From: Pseudomonas taiwanensis DSM 21245
GTDB lineage: Bacteria > Pseudomonadota > Gammaproteobacteria > Pseudomonadales > Pseudomonadaceae
Direction of reading: 5' to 3'
DNA: 64,000 nt
Assembly (NCBI RefSeq): GCF_000425785.1
Contig: NZ_AUEC01000030.1
Coordinates: forward strand, 1-64,000
How positions within the stretch are numbered: position 1 is the first letter of the stretch; each line of letters starts with the position of its first letter. Below are positions 1-9,479 of this stretch, piece after piece. The notes under the pieces are model-generated. The model was given only the letters and a program-made list of their open reading frames with translations, was not told where the DNA came from and did no database searches. The position numbers were made by a program, and so were the translations under genes.

Positions 1-111
1 ATGACTGTCACCCTGATCAAGACCATCGCAATGGAAGACGGTCTGCGCTTCGCTATCCGTGAAGGCGGTCGTACCGTCGGCGCCGGCGTCGTAGCCAAAA
101 TCATCGAGTAA
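1..111 (+). CDS. tuf: Elongation factor Tu, C-terminal fragment
   Basis: The window opens inside the last 36 codons of EF-Tu, the GTPase that brings aminoacyl-tRNA to the ribosome. The visible residues include the C-terminal signature [17 protein letters not shown] and the ending KIIE before TAA. The rest of the gene lies upstream of the window, so its start cannot be given. A strong terminator follows at once, so tuf closes its own transcription unit (usually rpsL-rpsG-fusA-tuf) before the S10 block begins. Confidence 0.97.
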
Positions 112-127
112 TCACTCGGTCGATTGA

Positions 128-157
128 AAAAGCCCCCGCTCAGCGGGGGCTTTTTTT
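128..157 (+). terminator. Rho-independent terminator after tuf
   Basis: A GC-rich stem (AAGCCCCCG paired with CGGGGGCTT, loop CTCAG) is followed by a run of seven T. It lies 17 bases after the tuf stop codon and separates tuf from the S10 operon. Confidence 0.93.
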
Positions 158-163
158 ATTGGG

Positions 164-192
164 TTGACACTAAATGGGGGCGTCTATAGAAT
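164..192 (+). promoter_or_regulatory. Sigma70-type promoter of the S10 operon
   Basis: TTGACA at 164-169 is separated by exactly 17 bp from TAGAAT at 187-192. This is a near-consensus sigma70 promoter just after the tuf terminator and 61 bases before rpsJ. The leader is short, so there is little room for a long attenuator leader of the kind that L4 uses in E. coli. Confidence 0.8.
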
Positions 193-252
193 CACGCCTC
201 CTTTTAACGGGCGTAGTGCGCCCGATGGGAACAGCCTGGAGTCTGAAATCCA

Positions 253-564
253 ATGCAAAATCAGCAAATCCGTATCAGGTTGAAGGCTTTCGACCATCGC
301 CTGATCGACCAATCCACCCAGGAAATCGTGGAAACCGCGAAACGTACTGGTGCACAAGTGCGTGGTCCAATTCCACTGCCTACCCGCAAAGAGCGTTTCA
401 CCGTTCTGGTCTCCCCGCACGTCAACAAAGACGCGCGTGATCAGTACGAGATTCGCACTCATAAGCGTGTTCTGGACATCGTCCAGCCAACGGATAAAAC
501 CGTTGATGCGCTGATGAAGCTTGATCTCGCGGCAGGCGTGGAAGTGCAGATCAGCCTCGGCTAA
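253..564 (+). CDS. rpsJ: 30S ribosomal protein S10 (transcription factor NusE)
   Basis: This 103-residue protein is a head component of the 30S subunit and, as NusE, pairs with NusB in antitermination complexes. The sequence [19 protein letters not shown] and the IPLPT segment near residue 40 are characteristic. It is the first gene of the S10 operon, 61 bases after a near-consensus promoter. Its partner NusB is encoded in this window at 53343. Length and start match the family. Confidence 0.98.
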
Positions 565-644
565 GACTTCGGTCTGGTCGTGTAACGCTCTGAAATGGGC
601 GGCCATAGCGGGTGAAAGCCCCGTACACTCATGAGGTTTACAAC

Positions 645-1280
645 ATGACTATTGGTGTAGTCGGTCGCAAGTGCGGTATGACCCGCATTTTCACCGAAGA
701 AGGTGTCTCCATTCCGGTCACGGTCATTGAGATCGAGCCGAATCGCGTCACCCAGTTCAAAACTGAAGAAACCGATGGCTACCGTGCAGTGCAAGTCACT
801 GTCGGCGAGCGTCGTGCTTCGCGCGTGACTGCCGCTCAGGCAGGTCACTTCGCTAAAGCGAACGTTGCCGCTGGTCGCGGTGTCTGGGAGTTCCGTCTTG
901 AAGAAGGCGAGTTCCAGGCTGGCGACTCGATCAAAGCTGAACTCTTCGCTGCAGGCCAGCTGGTAGACGTTACTGGTCAGTCCAAAGGTAAAGGCTTCGC
1001 CGGTACCATCAAGCGCTGGAACTTCCGTGGTCAGGACAACACCCACGGTAACTCCGTGTCGCACCGTGTCCCAGGCTCCATCGGCCAGTGCCAGACTCCT
1101 GGTCGTGTGTTCAAGGGCAAGAAAATGTCCGGTCACATGGGCGCCGAGCGCGTGACTGTTCAGTCCCTGGAAGTAGTGCGTGTAGACGCTGAGCGCAATC
1201 TGCTGCTGGTCAAGGGTGCCGTTCCGGGCGCTACTGGCGGCGACGTGATTGTTCGTCCAGCTGTCAAGGCTCGCGGTTAA
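645..1280 (+). CDS. rplC: 50S ribosomal protein L3
   Basis: This protein binds 23S rRNA early in 50S assembly, near the peptidyl transferase centre. The 211-residue product starts [16 protein letters not shown] and contains the FxGTxKRW-type segment near residue 125, followed by the conserved RVPGSIG...PGRV...GKKMSGHMG block. An in-frame ATG exists at 612, but the start at 645 gives the normal L3 N-terminus, so I chose 645. It sits between rpsJ and rplD in standard order. Confidence 0.97.
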   Translation: MTIGVVGRKCGMTRIFTEEGVSIPVTVIEIEPNRVTQFKTEETDGYRAVQVTVGERRASRVTAAQAGHFAKANVAAGRGVWEFRLEEGEFQAGDSIKAELFAAGQLVDVTGQSKGKGFAGTIKRWNFRGQDNTHGNSVSHRVPGSIGQCQTPGRVFKGKKMSGHMGAERVTVQSLEVVRVDAERNLLLVKGAVPGATGGDVIVRPAVKARG

Positions 1281-1292
1281 GGGGAAACTGAC

Positions 1293-1895
1293 ATGCAACT
1301 CAATGTAAATGACGCTCAGGCGATCGAAGTTTCCGAACTGACCTTCGGTGGCGAATTCAACGAGACGCTGGTACACCAAGCAGTCGTGGCCTACATGGCC
1401 GGCGGCCGTCAGGGCACCAAGCAGCAGAAGACCCGTTCCGACGTGGCTGGTGGCGGTAAGCGCCCATGGCGTCAGAAGGGTACTGGCCGTGCTCGTGCTG
1501 GTACCACTCGTGGTCCGATTTGGCGTGGCGGTGGTGTTACCTTCGCAGCTCGTCCTCAGGATCACTCGCAGAAGCTCAACAAGAAGATGTATCGCGCAGC
1601 TCTGCGCTCCATCCTCGCTGAGCTGGTGCGTAGCGACCGTCTGGTCGTGGTTCAGGACTTCGCTGTTGAAGCCCCGAAAACCAAAGACCTGCTGAACAAG
1701 CTGAACGGCATGGGTCTGAACGACGTACTGATCGTTTCGGACGCTGTTGATCAGAACCTGTACCTGGCTGCTCGCAACCTGCCGCACGTAGATGTACGTG
1801 ACGTTCAAGGTTCCGACCCGGTCAGTCTGATCGCATACGAGAAAGTGTTGATCACTGTCTCGGCCGTGAAGAAATTCGAGGAGCTGCTGGGATGA
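1293..1895 (+). CDS. rplD: 50S ribosomal protein L4
   Basis: This protein has a globular domain and a long loop lining the peptide exit tunnel; the loop is visible as the basic stretch around residues 44-78 ([21 protein letters not shown], then GTGRARAG). In E. coli L4 also represses its own operon. The product is 200 residues, normal for the family. Its last four bases overlap the first four of rplW (ATGA), which indicates coupled translation. Confidence 0.98.
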   Translation: MQLNVNDAQAIEVSELTFGGEFNETLVHQAVVAYMAGGRQGTKQQKTRSDVAGGGKRPWRQKGTGRARAGTTRGPIWRGGGVTFAARPQDHSQKLNKKMYRAALRSILAELVRSDRLVVVQDFAVEAPKTKDLLNKLNGMGLNDVLIVSDAVDQNLYLAARNLPHVDVRDVQGSDPVSLIAYEKVLITVSAVKKFEELLG

Positions 1896-2191
1896 ACCAG
1901 GAACGCGTATTTAAAGTCCTCCTTGGCCCGCACGTTTCCGAGAAGGCTACCGTTCTGGCTGAGAAAAAAGGCCAGTTCGTATTCAAGGTTGCTACCGATG
2001 CAACCAAGCTGGAAATCAAGAAAGCTGTCGAAGGCCTGTTCAACGTAAAAGTTGAAAACGTGTCGACCGTTAACGTTCTGGGTAAAACCAAGCGTACCGC
2101 ACGTGGTCTGGGCAAGCGTAATGACTGGAAGAAGGCGATCGTCTCCCTTCAGCCAGGCCAAGATCTCGATTTCAGCAGCAGTGCTGAGTAA
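1892..2191 (+). CDS. rplW: 50S ribosomal protein L23
   Basis: This 99-residue protein forms the docking site at the tunnel exit for trigger factor and SRP. Features seen are the N-terminal [11 protein letters not shown] motif and the [18 protein letters not shown] segment near the C-terminus. The start overlaps the rplD stop by four bases. It is followed 14 bases later by rplB. Confidence 0.98.
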   Translation: MNQERVFKVLLGPHVSEKATVLAEKKGQFVFKVATDATKLEIKKAVEGLFNVKVENVSTVNVLGKTKRTARGLGKRNDWKKAIVSLQPGQDLDFSSSAE

Positions 2192-2205
2192 GGAAGGGGT
2201 GCATC

Positions 2206-3030
2206 ATGGCAATCGTTAAATGCAAACCGACTTCCCCTGGCCGCCGTTTCGTGGTCAAGGTGGTCAACCAGGAGCTGCACAAAGGCGCTCCTCACGCACC
2301 GCTGATCGAGAAAAAATCGAAGTCTGGTGGTCGTAACAACAATGGCCGCATCACCACTCGTCACGTTGGTGGTGGTCACAAGCAGCATTACCGTCTGGTC
2401 GACTTCCGTCGCAACGACAAAGATGGCATTCCAGCCACTGTCGAGCGTATCGAATACGATCCGAACCGTACTGCTCACATCGCCCTGCTGTGCTACGCAG
2501 ACGGCGAGCGTCGCTACATCATCGCCCCTAAAGGCGTGAGCGCTGGCGACCAGCTGATCGCAGGTGCCCTGGCCCCAATCAAGGCCGGTAACTCCCTGCA
2601 ACTGCGCAACATCCCAGTAGGTAGCACCGTTCACGGCGTCGAACTGAAGCCGGGTAAAGGTGCTCAGATCGCTCGTTCCGCTGGTGCTTCGGCTCAGCTG
2701 ATCGCTCGTGAAGGCGTCTACGTGACTCTGCGTCTGCGCTCCGGTGAGATGCGCAAAGTACTGGCTGAGTGCCGTGCGACCCTGGGCGAAGTCTCGAACT
2801 CCGAGCACAGCCTGCGCTCGCTGGGTAAAGCTGGTGCCAAACGCTGGCGCGGCGTTCGCCCAACCGTTCGTGGTGTTGCCATGAACCCGGTTGACCACCC
2901 ACATGGTGGTGGTGAAGGTCGTACCTCCGGTGGTCGTCATCCGGTATCGCCATGGGGCTTCCCAACCAAGGGTGCTAAGACTCGTGGTAATAAGCGTACC
3001 GACAACATGATCGTCCGTCGTCGCAAGTAA
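2206..3030 (+). CDS. rplB: 50S ribosomal protein L2
   Basis: This 274-residue protein is a core 50S component needed for subunit association and peptidyl transferase function. The sequence begins [19 protein letters not shown] and carries the near-universal [14 protein letters not shown] motif near residue 225, which includes the functionally important histidine. It is closely followed by the GTG-started rpsS. Confidence 0.98.
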   Translation: MAIVKCKPTSPGRRFVVKVVNQELHKGAPHAPLIEKKSKSGGRNNNGRITTRHVGGGHKQHYRLVDFRRNDKDGIPATVERIEYDPNRTAHIALLCYADGERRYIIAPKGVSAGDQLIAGALAPIKAGNSLQLRNIPVGSTVHGVELKPGKGAQIARSAGASAQLIAREGVYVTLRLRSGEMRKVLAECRATLGEVSNSEHSLRSLGKAGAKRWRGVRPTVRGVAMNPVDHPHGGGEGRTSGGRHPVSPWGFPTKGAKTRGNKRTDNMIVRRRK

Positions 3031-3046
3031 CTAGAGGGATACGACA

Positions 3047-3322
3047 GTGCCACGTTCTCTGAAAAAAGGTCCTTTTATCGATCTTCACCTTCTGAAGAAG
3101 ATCGAAGTGGCGGTGGAGAAGAACGATCGCAAGCCAGTTAAAACCTGGTCGCGCCGTTCGATGATCCTGCCACAAATGGTCGGTCTGACCATCGCGGTAC
3201 ACAACGGTCGTCAACACGTCCCAGTTCTGGTGAACGAAGACATGGTCGGCCACAAACTGGGCGAGTTCGCCGGTACCCGCACCTATCGCGGGCACGTGGC
3301 TGACAAGAAAGCCAAGCGTTAA
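3047..3322 (+). CDS. rpsS: 30S ribosomal protein S19
   Basis: This 91-residue protein lies in the 30S head and forms a complex with S13. The sequence [12 protein letters not shown] and the later YRGH segment are diagnostic. Translation starts at GTG, preceded by an AGAGGGA ribosome-binding site. Position and length are standard. Confidence 0.98.
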
Positions 3323-3333
3323 GGGGTAAGGAA

Positions 3334-3666
3334 ATGGAAGTAGCCGCTAAGTTGTCGGGCGCTCGCATCTCCGCCCAGAAAGCCCGCTTGGTCGCCGACC
3401 AGATCCGCGGGAAGAAGGTGGGCGAAGCGCTCAACCTGTTGGCCTTCAGCAGCAAAAAAGCCGCTGAAATCATGAAGAAAGTCCTCGAGTCGGCCGTTGC
3501 CAACGCCGAACACAACGAAGGCGCAGACGTTGATGACCTGAAGGTCTCCACCGTCTTCGTCAACGAAGGGCGTTCGCTGAAGCGCATCATGCCACGTGCC
3601 AAAGGCCGTGCTGATCGCATCGTCAAGCGGTCTTGCCATATCACTGTCAAGGTTGCGGACAAGTAA
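3334..3666 (+). CDS. rplV: 50S ribosomal protein L22
   Basis: This 110-residue protein has a beta-hairpin (around residues 80-100) that narrows the exit tunnel and influences macrolide sensitivity and stalling peptides. The product starts [20 protein letters not shown] and keeps the hairpin segment [19 protein letters not shown]. No unusual residue is obvious in the hairpin tip. Confidence 0.98.
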
Positions 3667-3679
3667 CGGAGTCGATCAG

Positions 3680-4366
3680 ATGGGTCAGAAAGTACATCCC
3701 ACTGGCATTCGCCTGGGAATCGTCAAGGAGCACACCTCCGTCTGGTACGCAGACGGTGCTACTTACGCAGATTACCTGTTGAAGGATCTGAAAACGCGTG
3801 AGTACCTCCAGGACAAACTAAAAAGCGCGTCCGTAAGCCGTATCGATATTCATCGTCCGGCTCAAACTGCACGCATCACCATCCACACCGCTCGTCCCGG
3901 TATCGTTATCGGTAAGAAAGGTGAAGATGTCGAGAAGCTGCGTCAGGACCTGACCAAGCAGATGGGTGTGCCTGTGCACATCAACATCGAAGAGATCCGC
4001 AAGCCGGAACTCGACGCTATGCTGGTTGCGCAGAGCGTAGCTCAGCAGCTGGAGCGCCGCGTAATGTTCCGTCGCGCCATGAAGCGCGCCGTTCAGAACG
4101 CCATGCGTATTGGTGCCAAGGGCATCAAGATCCAGGTGAGCGGTCGTCTCGGCGGTGCTGAGATTGCTCGTACCGAGTGGTATCGCGAAGGTCGTGTGCC
4201 TCTGCACACCCTGCGTGCCGATATCGACTACAACACCTACGAAGCTCACACCACCTACGGTGTGATCGGTGTGAAGGTTTGGATCTTCAAAGGCGAAGTT
4301 ATTGGTGGTCGCCAAGAAGAACTGAAACCACAAGCACCAGCGCCTCGTAAAAAAGCTGCTAAGTAA
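3680..4366 (+). CDS. rpsC: 30S ribosomal protein S3
   Basis: This protein forms part of the mRNA entry tunnel and its helicase activity. The 228-residue product starts [16 protein letters not shown]. It has a KH domain with GxxG-type turn IGKKGEDV near residue 79 and ends in a basic tail. An upstream in-frame start at 3596 would lie inside rplV and add non-family residues, so 3680 is chosen. Confidence 0.97.
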   Translation: MGQKVHPTGIRLGIVKEHTSVWYADGATYADYLLKDLKTREYLQDKLKSASVSRIDIHRPAQTARITIHTARPGIVIGKKGEDVEKLRQDLTKQMGVPVHINIEEIRKPELDAMLVAQSVAQQLERRVMFRRAMKRAVQNAMRIGAKGIKIQVSGRLGGAEIARTEWYREGRVPLHTLRADIDYNTYEAHTTYGVIGVKVWIFKGEVIGGRQEELKPQAPAPRKKAAK

Positions 4367-4378
4367 GGGGTACGCCAA

Positions 4379-4792
4379 ATGTTGCAACCAAAGCGTACAA
4401 AATTCCGCAAGCAGATGACCGGCCACAACCGTGGTCTGGCACTGCGCGGTAGCAAAGTCAGCTTCGGCGAATTCGCCCTGAAGGCTGTTGCTCGCGGTCG
4501 CCTCACCGCTCGCCAGATCGAGTCCGCACGTCGTGCGCTGACCCGTCACGTAAAACGTGGCGGTAAGATCTGGATCCGTGTGTTCCCGGACAAGCCGATC
4601 TCCAAGAAACCTCTCGAGGTTCGTATGGGTAAAGGTAAGGGTTCCGTGGAATACTGGGTTGCCCAGATTCAGCCAGGCAAAGTCCTGTACGAAATCGAGG
4701 GTGTTTCTGAAGAGCTGGCGCGCGAAGCTTTCGCTCTGGCCGCTGCAAAGCTGCCTCTCGCCACCTCCTTTGTTAAGCGGACGGTGATGTGA
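4379..4792 (+). CDS. rplP: 50S ribosomal protein L16
   Basis: This 137-residue protein organises tRNA-binding and helps align the 3' ends of tRNAs. It starts [15 protein letters not shown] and contains the conserved [20 protein letters not shown] core. Its TGA stop shares its final A with the rpmC start codon, so L16 and L29 are translationally coupled. Confidence 0.98.
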
Positions 4793-4983
4793 TGAAAGCG
4801 AATGAACTTCGTGAAAAATCGGCACAGCAACTGAATGAGCAACTGCTCGGCTTGCTGCGCGACCAGTTCAATCTGCGTATGCAGAAAGCAACTGGCCAGT
4901 TGGGGCAGTCGCACCTGCTCTCGCAAGTTAAGCGTGACATCGCTCGCGTGAAAACTGTGCTCAACCAGCAGGCAGGTAAGTGA
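4792..4983 (+). CDS. rpmC: 50S ribosomal protein L29
   Basis: This 63-residue alpha-helical hairpin lies near the exit site. It starts [18 protein letters not shown] and contains the [13 protein letters not shown] segment typical of L29. A GTG one codon upstream is possible, but the ATG overlapping the rplP stop gives the family N-terminus. Confidence 0.97.
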
Positions 4984-4985
4984 TC

Positions 4986-5252
4986 ATGGCTGAAGCTGAA
5001 AAAACCGTCCGTACGCTGACTGGCCGTGTCGTCAGCGACAAAATGGACAAGACCATCACCGTTCTGATCGAGCGTCGCGTTAAGCACCCGATCTACGGTA
5101 AATACGTTAAGCGTTCGACTAAGCTGCACGCGCACGACGAAGCCAACCAGTGCAAGATCGGCGACAAGGTTTCCATCCGTGAAACCCGTCCGCTGGCCAA
5201 GACCAAGTCCTGGGCACTGGTTGAAGTCCTCGAACGCGCTGTTGAAGTCTAA
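4986..5252 (+). CDS. rpsQ: 30S ribosomal protein S17
   Basis: This 88-residue OB-fold protein binds 16S rRNA early in 30S assembly. The start [23 protein letters not shown] is followed by [15 protein letters not shown] and the RPLAKTKSW motif. A GTG two codons upstream is in frame, but ATG at 4986 fits the family better. It is the last gene of the classical S10 operon. Confidence 0.97.
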   Translation: MAEAEKTVRTLTGRVVSDKMDKTITVLIERRVKHPIYGKYVKRSTKLHAHDEANQCKIGDKVSIRETRPLAKTKSWALVEVLERAVEV

Positions 5253-5275
5253 GGGCTAAGGGTCGGAGAAATTTT

Positions 5276-5644
5276 ATGATTCAGACTCAATCCATGCTCG
5301 ATGTGGCCGATAACAGCGGCGCTCGTCGCGTCATGTGCATCAAGGTGCTCGGCGGTTCGCACCGTCGTTACGCCGGTATCGGTGACATCATCAAGGTAAC
5401 CGTCAAGGAAGCAATTCCGCGCGGTAAGGTCAAAAAAGGCCAGGTGATGACTGCTGTTGTCGTCCGTACCCGTCACGGTGTACGTCGCGCTGACGGTTCC
5501 ATCATTCGTTTCGACGGCAACGCTGCTGTTCTGCTGAACAACAAGCAAGAGCCGATCGGCACTCGCATCTTCGGGCCAGTGACCCGTGAACTTCGTACTG
5601 AGAAGTTCATGAAGATCGTCTCGCTCGCCCCTGAAGTGCTGTAA
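5276..5644 (+). CDS. rplN: 50S ribosomal protein L14
   Basis: This 122-residue protein is at the subunit interface, where it contacts 16S rRNA and is the target of the silencing factor RsfS. The sequence [27 protein letters not shown] is almost invariant. It is the first gene of the spc operon in E. coli; here only 23 bases separate it from rpsQ and I see no terminator, so S10 and spc probably run together. Confidence 0.98.
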   Translation: MIQTQSMLDVADNSGARRVMCIKVLGGSHRRYAGIGDIIKVTVKEAIPRGKVKKGQVMTAVVVRTRHGVRRADGSIIRFDGNAAVLLNNKQEPIGTRIFGPVTRELRTEKFMKIVSLAPEVL

Positions 5645-5655
5645 GGAGATCCGAC

Positions 5656-5970
5656 ATGCAAAAGATTCGTCGTGATGACGAGATCATCGTGATCGCCGGC
5701 AAAGACAAAGGTAAGCGCGGTAAGGTGCTGAAGGTTCTCGCTGACGACCGTCTGGTCGTTGGCGGTGTCAACCTGGTCAAGCGTCATACCAAGCCTAACC
5801 CGATGGCGGGCGTACAGGGCGGTATCGTCGAAAAAGAAGCGCCTCTGCACGCTTCCAACGTTGCCATTTTCAACAGCGAAACCAACAAGGCAGACCGCGT
5901 TGGCTTCAAAGTTGAAGACGGCAAGAAAATTCGTGTCTTCAAGTCGACCCAGAAAGCGGTTGATGCTTGA
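5656..5970 (+). CDS. rplX: 50S ribosomal protein L24
   Basis: This 104-residue assembly initiator has an N-terminal KOW motif, visible as [18 protein letters not shown] (residues 7-24). A good AAGGAGAT ribosome-binding site precedes the ATG. It precedes rplE as in other bacteria. Confidence 0.98.
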   Translation: MQKIRRDDEIIVIAGKDKGKRGKVLKVLADDRLVVGGVNLVKRHTKPNPMAGVQGGIVEKEAPLHASNVAIFNSETNKADRVGFKVEDGKKIRVFKSTQKAVDA

Positions 5971-5990
5971 ACACTGCTAGGTAGAAGACA

Positions 5991-6530
5991 ATGGCACGAC
6001 TGAAAGAGATTTACCGGAACGAAATCGCTCCCAAGCTTAAGGAAGAACTTAAGCTTTCGAACGTGATGGAAGTTCCGCGCGTAACCAAGATCACCCTGAA
6101 CATGGGCCTGGGCGAAGCGATCGGTGACAAGAAAGTCATCGAGCACGCTGTTGCCGACCTGGAAAAGATCACTGGTCAAAAGCCAGTTGTGACTTTCGCT
6201 CGTAAATCCATCGCGGGCTTCAAAGTCCGTGAAGGTTGGCCGATCGGTGTCAAGGTGACCCTGCGTCGCGACAAGATGTACGAGTTCCTGGACCGCCTGC
6301 TGGCGATCTCCCTGCCTCGGGTTCGCGACTTCCGCGGCCTGAACGCCAAGTCCTTCGACGGTCGTGGCAACTACAGCATGGGCGTGAAAGAGCAGATCAT
6401 CTTCCCGGAAATCGATTACGACAAGATCGATGCTCTGCGCGGTCTGGACATTACCCTGACCACCACTGCTCGTACGGATGATGAAGGCCGCGCACTGCTG
6501 CGTGCTTTCAAATTCCCGTTCCGCAACTGA
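5991..6530 (+). CDS. rplE: 50S ribosomal protein L5
   Basis: This 179-residue protein binds 5S rRNA and contacts the P-site tRNA. It starts [20 protein letters not shown] and contains [27 protein letters not shown] and the C-terminal [14 protein letters not shown] motif. In E. coli the mRNA near rplX-rplE is the S8 repressor site; I did not try to fold that region here. Confidence 0.98.
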   Translation: MARLKEIYRNEIAPKLKEELKLSNVMEVPRVTKITLNMGLGEAIGDKKVIEHAVADLEKITGQKPVVTFARKSIAGFKVREGWPIGVKVTLRRDKMYEFLDRLLAISLPRVRDFRGLNAKSFDGRGNYSMGVKEQIIFPEIDYDKIDALRGLDITLTTTARTDDEGRALLRAFKFPFRN

Positions 6531-6543
6531 TTGGAGTAGGAAA

Positions 6544-6849
6544 ATGGCCAAGAAGAGCATGAAGAACCGCGAGCTGAAGCGTCAGCTCACGGTAGCCAAG
6601 TACGCTAAGAAGCGTGCCGAGCTGAAAGCGACCATCGTCAACCTGAACGCCTCTCCAGAAGAGCGTTTCGCTGCCGTAGTCGCTCTGCAGAAACAGCCAC
6701 GTGACGCCAGCGCTTCGCGCCTGCGCAACCGTTGCCGCCTGACCGGTCGTCCTCACGGTGTATACCGTAAGTTCGGCCTGGGCCGTAACATGCTGCGTCA
6801 AGCTGCAATGCGCGGCGACGTACCAGGCCTGGTCAAAGCCTCCTGGTAA
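6544..6849 (+). CDS. rpsN: 30S ribosomal protein S14 (zinc-free type)
   Basis: The product is 101 residues, starting [14 protein letters not shown] and ending [13 protein letters not shown]. It contains no pair of CxxC motifs, so it is the long, zinc-independent (C-minus) form of S14. This means it does not depend on zinc, in contrast to the L36 encoded further down. The ATG at 6544 gives the family start; a longer reading from 6478 lies inside rplE. A 209-base structured gap follows, unusual in this operon. Confidence 0.97.
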   Translation: MAKKSMKNRELKRQLTVAKYAKKRAELKATIVNLNASPEERFAAVVALQKQPRDASASRLRNRCRLTGRPHGVYRKFGLGRNMLRQAAMRGDVPGLVKASW

Positions 6850-6912
6850 TCGCTGCAGGTGTGATCCCGGCGGAAGGGGAGCAATCTTCCGACCGTCGGT
6901 GACCTCGCCAAC

Positions 6913-6939
6913 AAACAAGCCCCTATACGGGGCTTGTTT
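6913..6939 (+). terminator. Hairpin inside the spc operon (terminator or attenuator-like)
   Basis: AAACAAGCCCC at 6913-6923 pairs perfectly with GGGGCTTGTTT at 6929-6939 around loop TATAC. The downstream bases are T-rich (CGTTTCTGTCTTG) but not a pure T run. It sits between rpsN and rpsH, so full termination would cut the operon; partial attenuation or an mRNA processing/stability role fits better. A promoter-like sequence overlaps its 3' arm. Confidence 0.65.
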
Positions 6940-6962
6940 CGTTTCTGTCTTGTGTCTAGAAT
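6934..6962 (+). promoter_or_regulatory. Possible internal promoter before rpsH
   Basis: TTGTTT at 6934-6939 and TAGAAT at 6957-6962 are separated by 17 bp, a reasonable sigma70 match. The -35 element is the 3' arm of the hairpin at 6913-6939. It would start a transcript about 90 bases before rpsH. The call rests on sequence match only. Confidence 0.4.
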
Positions 6963-7058
6963 GACCGGCTCACCTGAGCCTGGGTTTTTTGCCCTGCCTG
7001 CTCGGGTGGTTGTGATAGCCGCAAGGCTAATAATTCTTGTATCAGGAGCATCTAGCCC

Positions 7059-7451
7059 ATGAGTATGCAGGACCCGTTAGCGGACATGCTAACTCGCATC
7101 CGTAATGCCCAGATGGCTGAAAAGTCCGTCGTAAGCATGCCTTCCTCCACCCTGAAGGTCGCGGTTGCCAAAGTTCTGAAGGACGAAGGTTACATCGCTG
7201 GCTACCAGGTCAGTGGCGAAGCCAAGCCTTCCCTGTCGATCGAACTGAAGTACTTCGAAGGCCGTCCGGTCATCGAGGAGCTGAAGCGCTCCAGCCGTCC
7301 AGGCCTGCGCCAGTACAAGTCCGTCTCTGACCTGCCGAAAGTACGTGGCGGTCTGGGCGTGTCTATCGTCTCCACCAACAAAGGTGTGATGACTGATCGC
7401 GCTGCGCGCGCTGCCGGTGTCGGCGGCGAAGTTCTGTGCACAGTGTTCTAA
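7059..7451 (+). CDS. rpsH: 30S ribosomal protein S8
   Basis: This 130-residue protein binds the central domain of 16S rRNA; in E. coli it represses the spc operon. The sequence [18 protein letters not shown] and the C-terminal [13 protein letters not shown]...GGEVLCTVF are diagnostic. It follows a 209-base gap with a hairpin and a possible promoter, so its supply may be set partly apart from the upstream genes. Confidence 0.98.
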   Translation: MSMQDPLADMLTRIRNAQMAEKSVVSMPSSTLKVAVAKVLKDEGYIAGYQVSGEAKPSLSIELKYFEGRPVIEELKRSSRPGLRQYKSVSDLPKVRGGLGVSIVSTNKGVMTDRAARAAGVGGEVLCTVF

Positions 7452-7463
7452 GGGGAGATAGGC

Positions 7464-7997
7464 ATGTCTCGCGTCGCTAAGAACCCCGTTAAGCTGCCAG
7501 CTGGTGTCGAAGTCAAATTCGCCGGCCAACAGCTTTCGGTTAAGGGTGCCAAAGGCACTCTCGAACTGAATGTTCACTCGTCTGTTGAAGTTACCGAAGA
7601 GTCTGGCGAGCTGCGTTTCGTCGCTCGCAATGGTGACCAGCAAGCTCGCGCCATGGCCGGTACTACCCGTGCTCTGGTCAACAACATGGTCCAAGGCGTA
7701 AGCCAAGGCTTCGAGCGTAAGCTCCAGCTGGTCGGTGTTGGTTACAAGGCACAGGCTAAAGGCACCGTTCTGAACCTGGCTCTGGGCTTCTCGCACCCAG
7801 TGGACTACGAACTGCCAGCCGGTATCACCGCTGAAACCCCAAGCCAGACCGACATCCTGATCAAGGGTATCGATAAGCAGTTGGTGGGTCAGGTGGCCGC
7901 TGAAATCCGCGACTTCCGTCCGCCAGAGCCTTACAAAGGCAAGGGTGTGCGTTACGCGGACGAAGTAGTCCGTCGTAAAGAAGCCAAGAAGAAGTAG
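7464..7997 (+). CDS. rplF: 50S ribosomal protein L6
   Basis: This 177-residue protein has two similar alpha/beta domains and lies near the sarcin-ricin loop and the factor-binding site. It begins [17 protein letters not shown] and ends with the conserved [16 protein letters not shown] motif followed by a lysine-rich tail. Confidence 0.98.
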   Translation: MSRVAKNPVKLPAGVEVKFAGQQLSVKGAKGTLELNVHSSVEVTEESGELRFVARNGDQQARAMAGTTRALVNNMVQGVSQGFERKLQLVGVGYKAQAKGTVLNLALGFSHPVDYELPAGITAETPSQTDILIKGIDKQLVGQVAAEIRDFRPPEPYKGKGVRYADEVVRRKEAKKK

Positions 7998-8007
7998 GGC
8001 CTAGCAA

Positions 8008-8358
8008 ATGACCGACAAAAAAGTTACTCGACTGCGTCGCGCTCGCAAAGCACGCCTGAAAATGCACGAACTCGAAGTCGTGCGTCTCTGCGTGTTCCGC
8101 TCCTCGCAGCACATCTATGCCCAGGTCATTTCGGCCGACGGCAGCAAGGTTCTGGCAAGCGCCTCGACCTTGGACAAAGAACTGCGTGATGGCGCCACCG
8201 GCAACATCGACGCGGCCACTAAGGTTGGCAAGCTGGTAGCTGAGCGTGCGAAAGCCGCCGGTGTATCTCAAGTTGCCTTTGACCGTTCCGGCTTCAAGTA
8301 CCACGGCCGCGTCAAAGCGCTGGCTGATGCTGCTCGTGAAGGCGGGCTGGAGTTCTAA
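8008..8358 (+). CDS. rplR: 50S ribosomal protein L18
   Basis: This 116-residue protein is one of three that bind 5S rRNA (with L5 and L25). The basic N-terminus ([12 protein letters not shown]) and the C-terminal [20 protein letters not shown] block identify it. It is tightly linked to rpsE, three bases downstream. Confidence 0.98.
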   Translation: MTDKKVTRLRRARKARLKMHELEVVRLCVFRSSQHIYAQVISADGSKVLASASTLDKELRDGATGNIDAATKVGKLVAERAKAAGVSQVAFDRSGFKYHGRVKALADAAREGGLEF

Positions 8359-8361
8359 GTT

Positions 8362-8862
8362 ATGGCAAATAACGATCAAAAGCGCGACGAAGGCTACATC
8401 GAGAAGCTGGTTCAAGTTAACCGCGTAGCTAAAACCGTTAAAGGCGGCCGTATCTTCACCTTCACCGCGCTGACCGTGGTTGGTGATGGCAAGGGTCGTG
8501 TTGGTTTCGGCCGTGGCAAATCGCGCGAAGTACCTGCCGCGATCCAGAAAGCCATGGAAGCTGCTCGTCGCAACATGATTCAGGTTGACCTGAAAGGCAC
8601 CACCCTGCAGTACGCCACCAAGGCCGCCCACGGCGCCTCGAAGGTTTACATGCAGCCTGCCTCGGAAGGTACCGGTATCATCGCCGGCGGCGCCATGCGT
8701 GCCGTCCTGGAAGTTGCTGGCGTTCAGAACGTCCTGGCCAAGTGCTACGGTTCGACCAACCCAGTGAACGTGGTTTACGCCACCTTCAAGGGTCTGAAAG
8801 CCATGCAATCTCCTGAGTCCATTGCTGCCAAGCGCGGCAAGAGCGTTGAGGAGATCATCTGA
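8362..8862 (+). CDS. rpsE: 30S ribosomal protein S5
   Basis: This 166-residue protein governs decoding accuracy and mRNA entry. The N-terminal double-stranded RNA-binding domain contains the spectinomycin loop region ([22 protein letters not shown]); the C-terminal domain includes [13 protein letters not shown] see no deletion in the spectinomycin loop. Confidence 0.98.
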   Translation: MANNDQKRDEGYIEKLVQVNRVAKTVKGGRIFTFTALTVVGDGKGRVGFGRGKSREVPAAIQKAMEAARRNMIQVDLKGTTLQYATKAAHGASKVYMQPASEGTGIIAGGAMRAVLEVAGVQNVLAKCYGSTNPVNVVYATFKGLKAMQSPESIAAKRGKSVEEII

Positions 8863-8864
8863 TC

Positions 8865-9041
8865 ATGGCAACCGTAAAAGTAACGCTGATCAAAAGCACC
8901 GCCGGCCGTCTGCCTAACCACAAACTGTGCGTTAAAGGCCTGGGTCTGCGTCGCATCGGTCACACTGTAGAAGTCCAGGATACTCCCGAGAACCGCGGGA
9001 TGATCAACAAGGCTTACTACATGCTGCGCGTCGAGGGTTAA
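8865..9041 (+). CDS. rpmD: 50S ribosomal protein L30
   Basis: This 58-residue protein reads [16 protein letters not shown] and ends [13 protein letters not shown], a standard short bacterial L30. The ATG lies two bases after the rpsE stop and the gene is followed three bases later by rplO. It is dispensable in some bacteria but conserved in Pseudomonas. Confidence 0.97.
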   Translation: MATVKVTLIKSTAGRLPNHKLCVKGLGLRRIGHTVEVQDTPENRGMINKAYYMLRVEG

Positions 9042-9044
9042 TCG

Positions 9045-9479
9045 ATGAAACTCAATGATCTGAGTCCAGCGCCGGGTTCCCGTCGCGAAAAGCATCGTCC
9101 GGGTCGTGGTATCGGTAGCGGTCTGGGTAAGACTGGCGGCCGTGGCCACAAAGGTCAGACTTCCCGTTCGGGTGGTTCGATCGCTCCGGGCTTCGAAGGC
9201 GGTCAACAGCCGCTGCACCGTCGCCTGCCGAAGTTCGGCTTCGTTTCCCTGAAAGCCATGGACCGCGCAGAAGTGCGTCTGTCCGAGCTGGCCAAGGTGG
9301 AAGGCGACGTGGTCTCCGTGCAATCCCTGAAGGATGCCAACGTGATCGGCCAGAACGTCCAGCGTGTGAAAATCATGCTGTCTGGCGAAGTCACTCGCGC
9401 AGTCACCATCAAGGGTATCGCAGCCACCAAGGGTGCGCGTGCGGCTATCGAAGCAGCTGGCGGCAAGTTCGAGGAATAA
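9045..9479 (+). CDS. rplO: 50S ribosomal protein L15
   Basis: This 144-residue protein is a late-assembly 50S component. The glycine- and arginine-rich N-terminal arm ([21 protein letters not shown]) and the [17 protein letters not shown] motif are diagnostic. Its stop codon directly abuts the secY start with no spacer. Confidence 0.98.
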   Translation: MKLNDLSPAPGSRREKHRPGRGIGSGLGKTGGRGHKGQTSRSGGSIAPGFEGGQQPLHRRLPKFGFVSLKAMDRAEVRLSELAKVEGDVVSVQSLKDANVIGQNVQRVKIMLSGEVTRAVTIKGIAATKGARAAIEAAGGKFEE

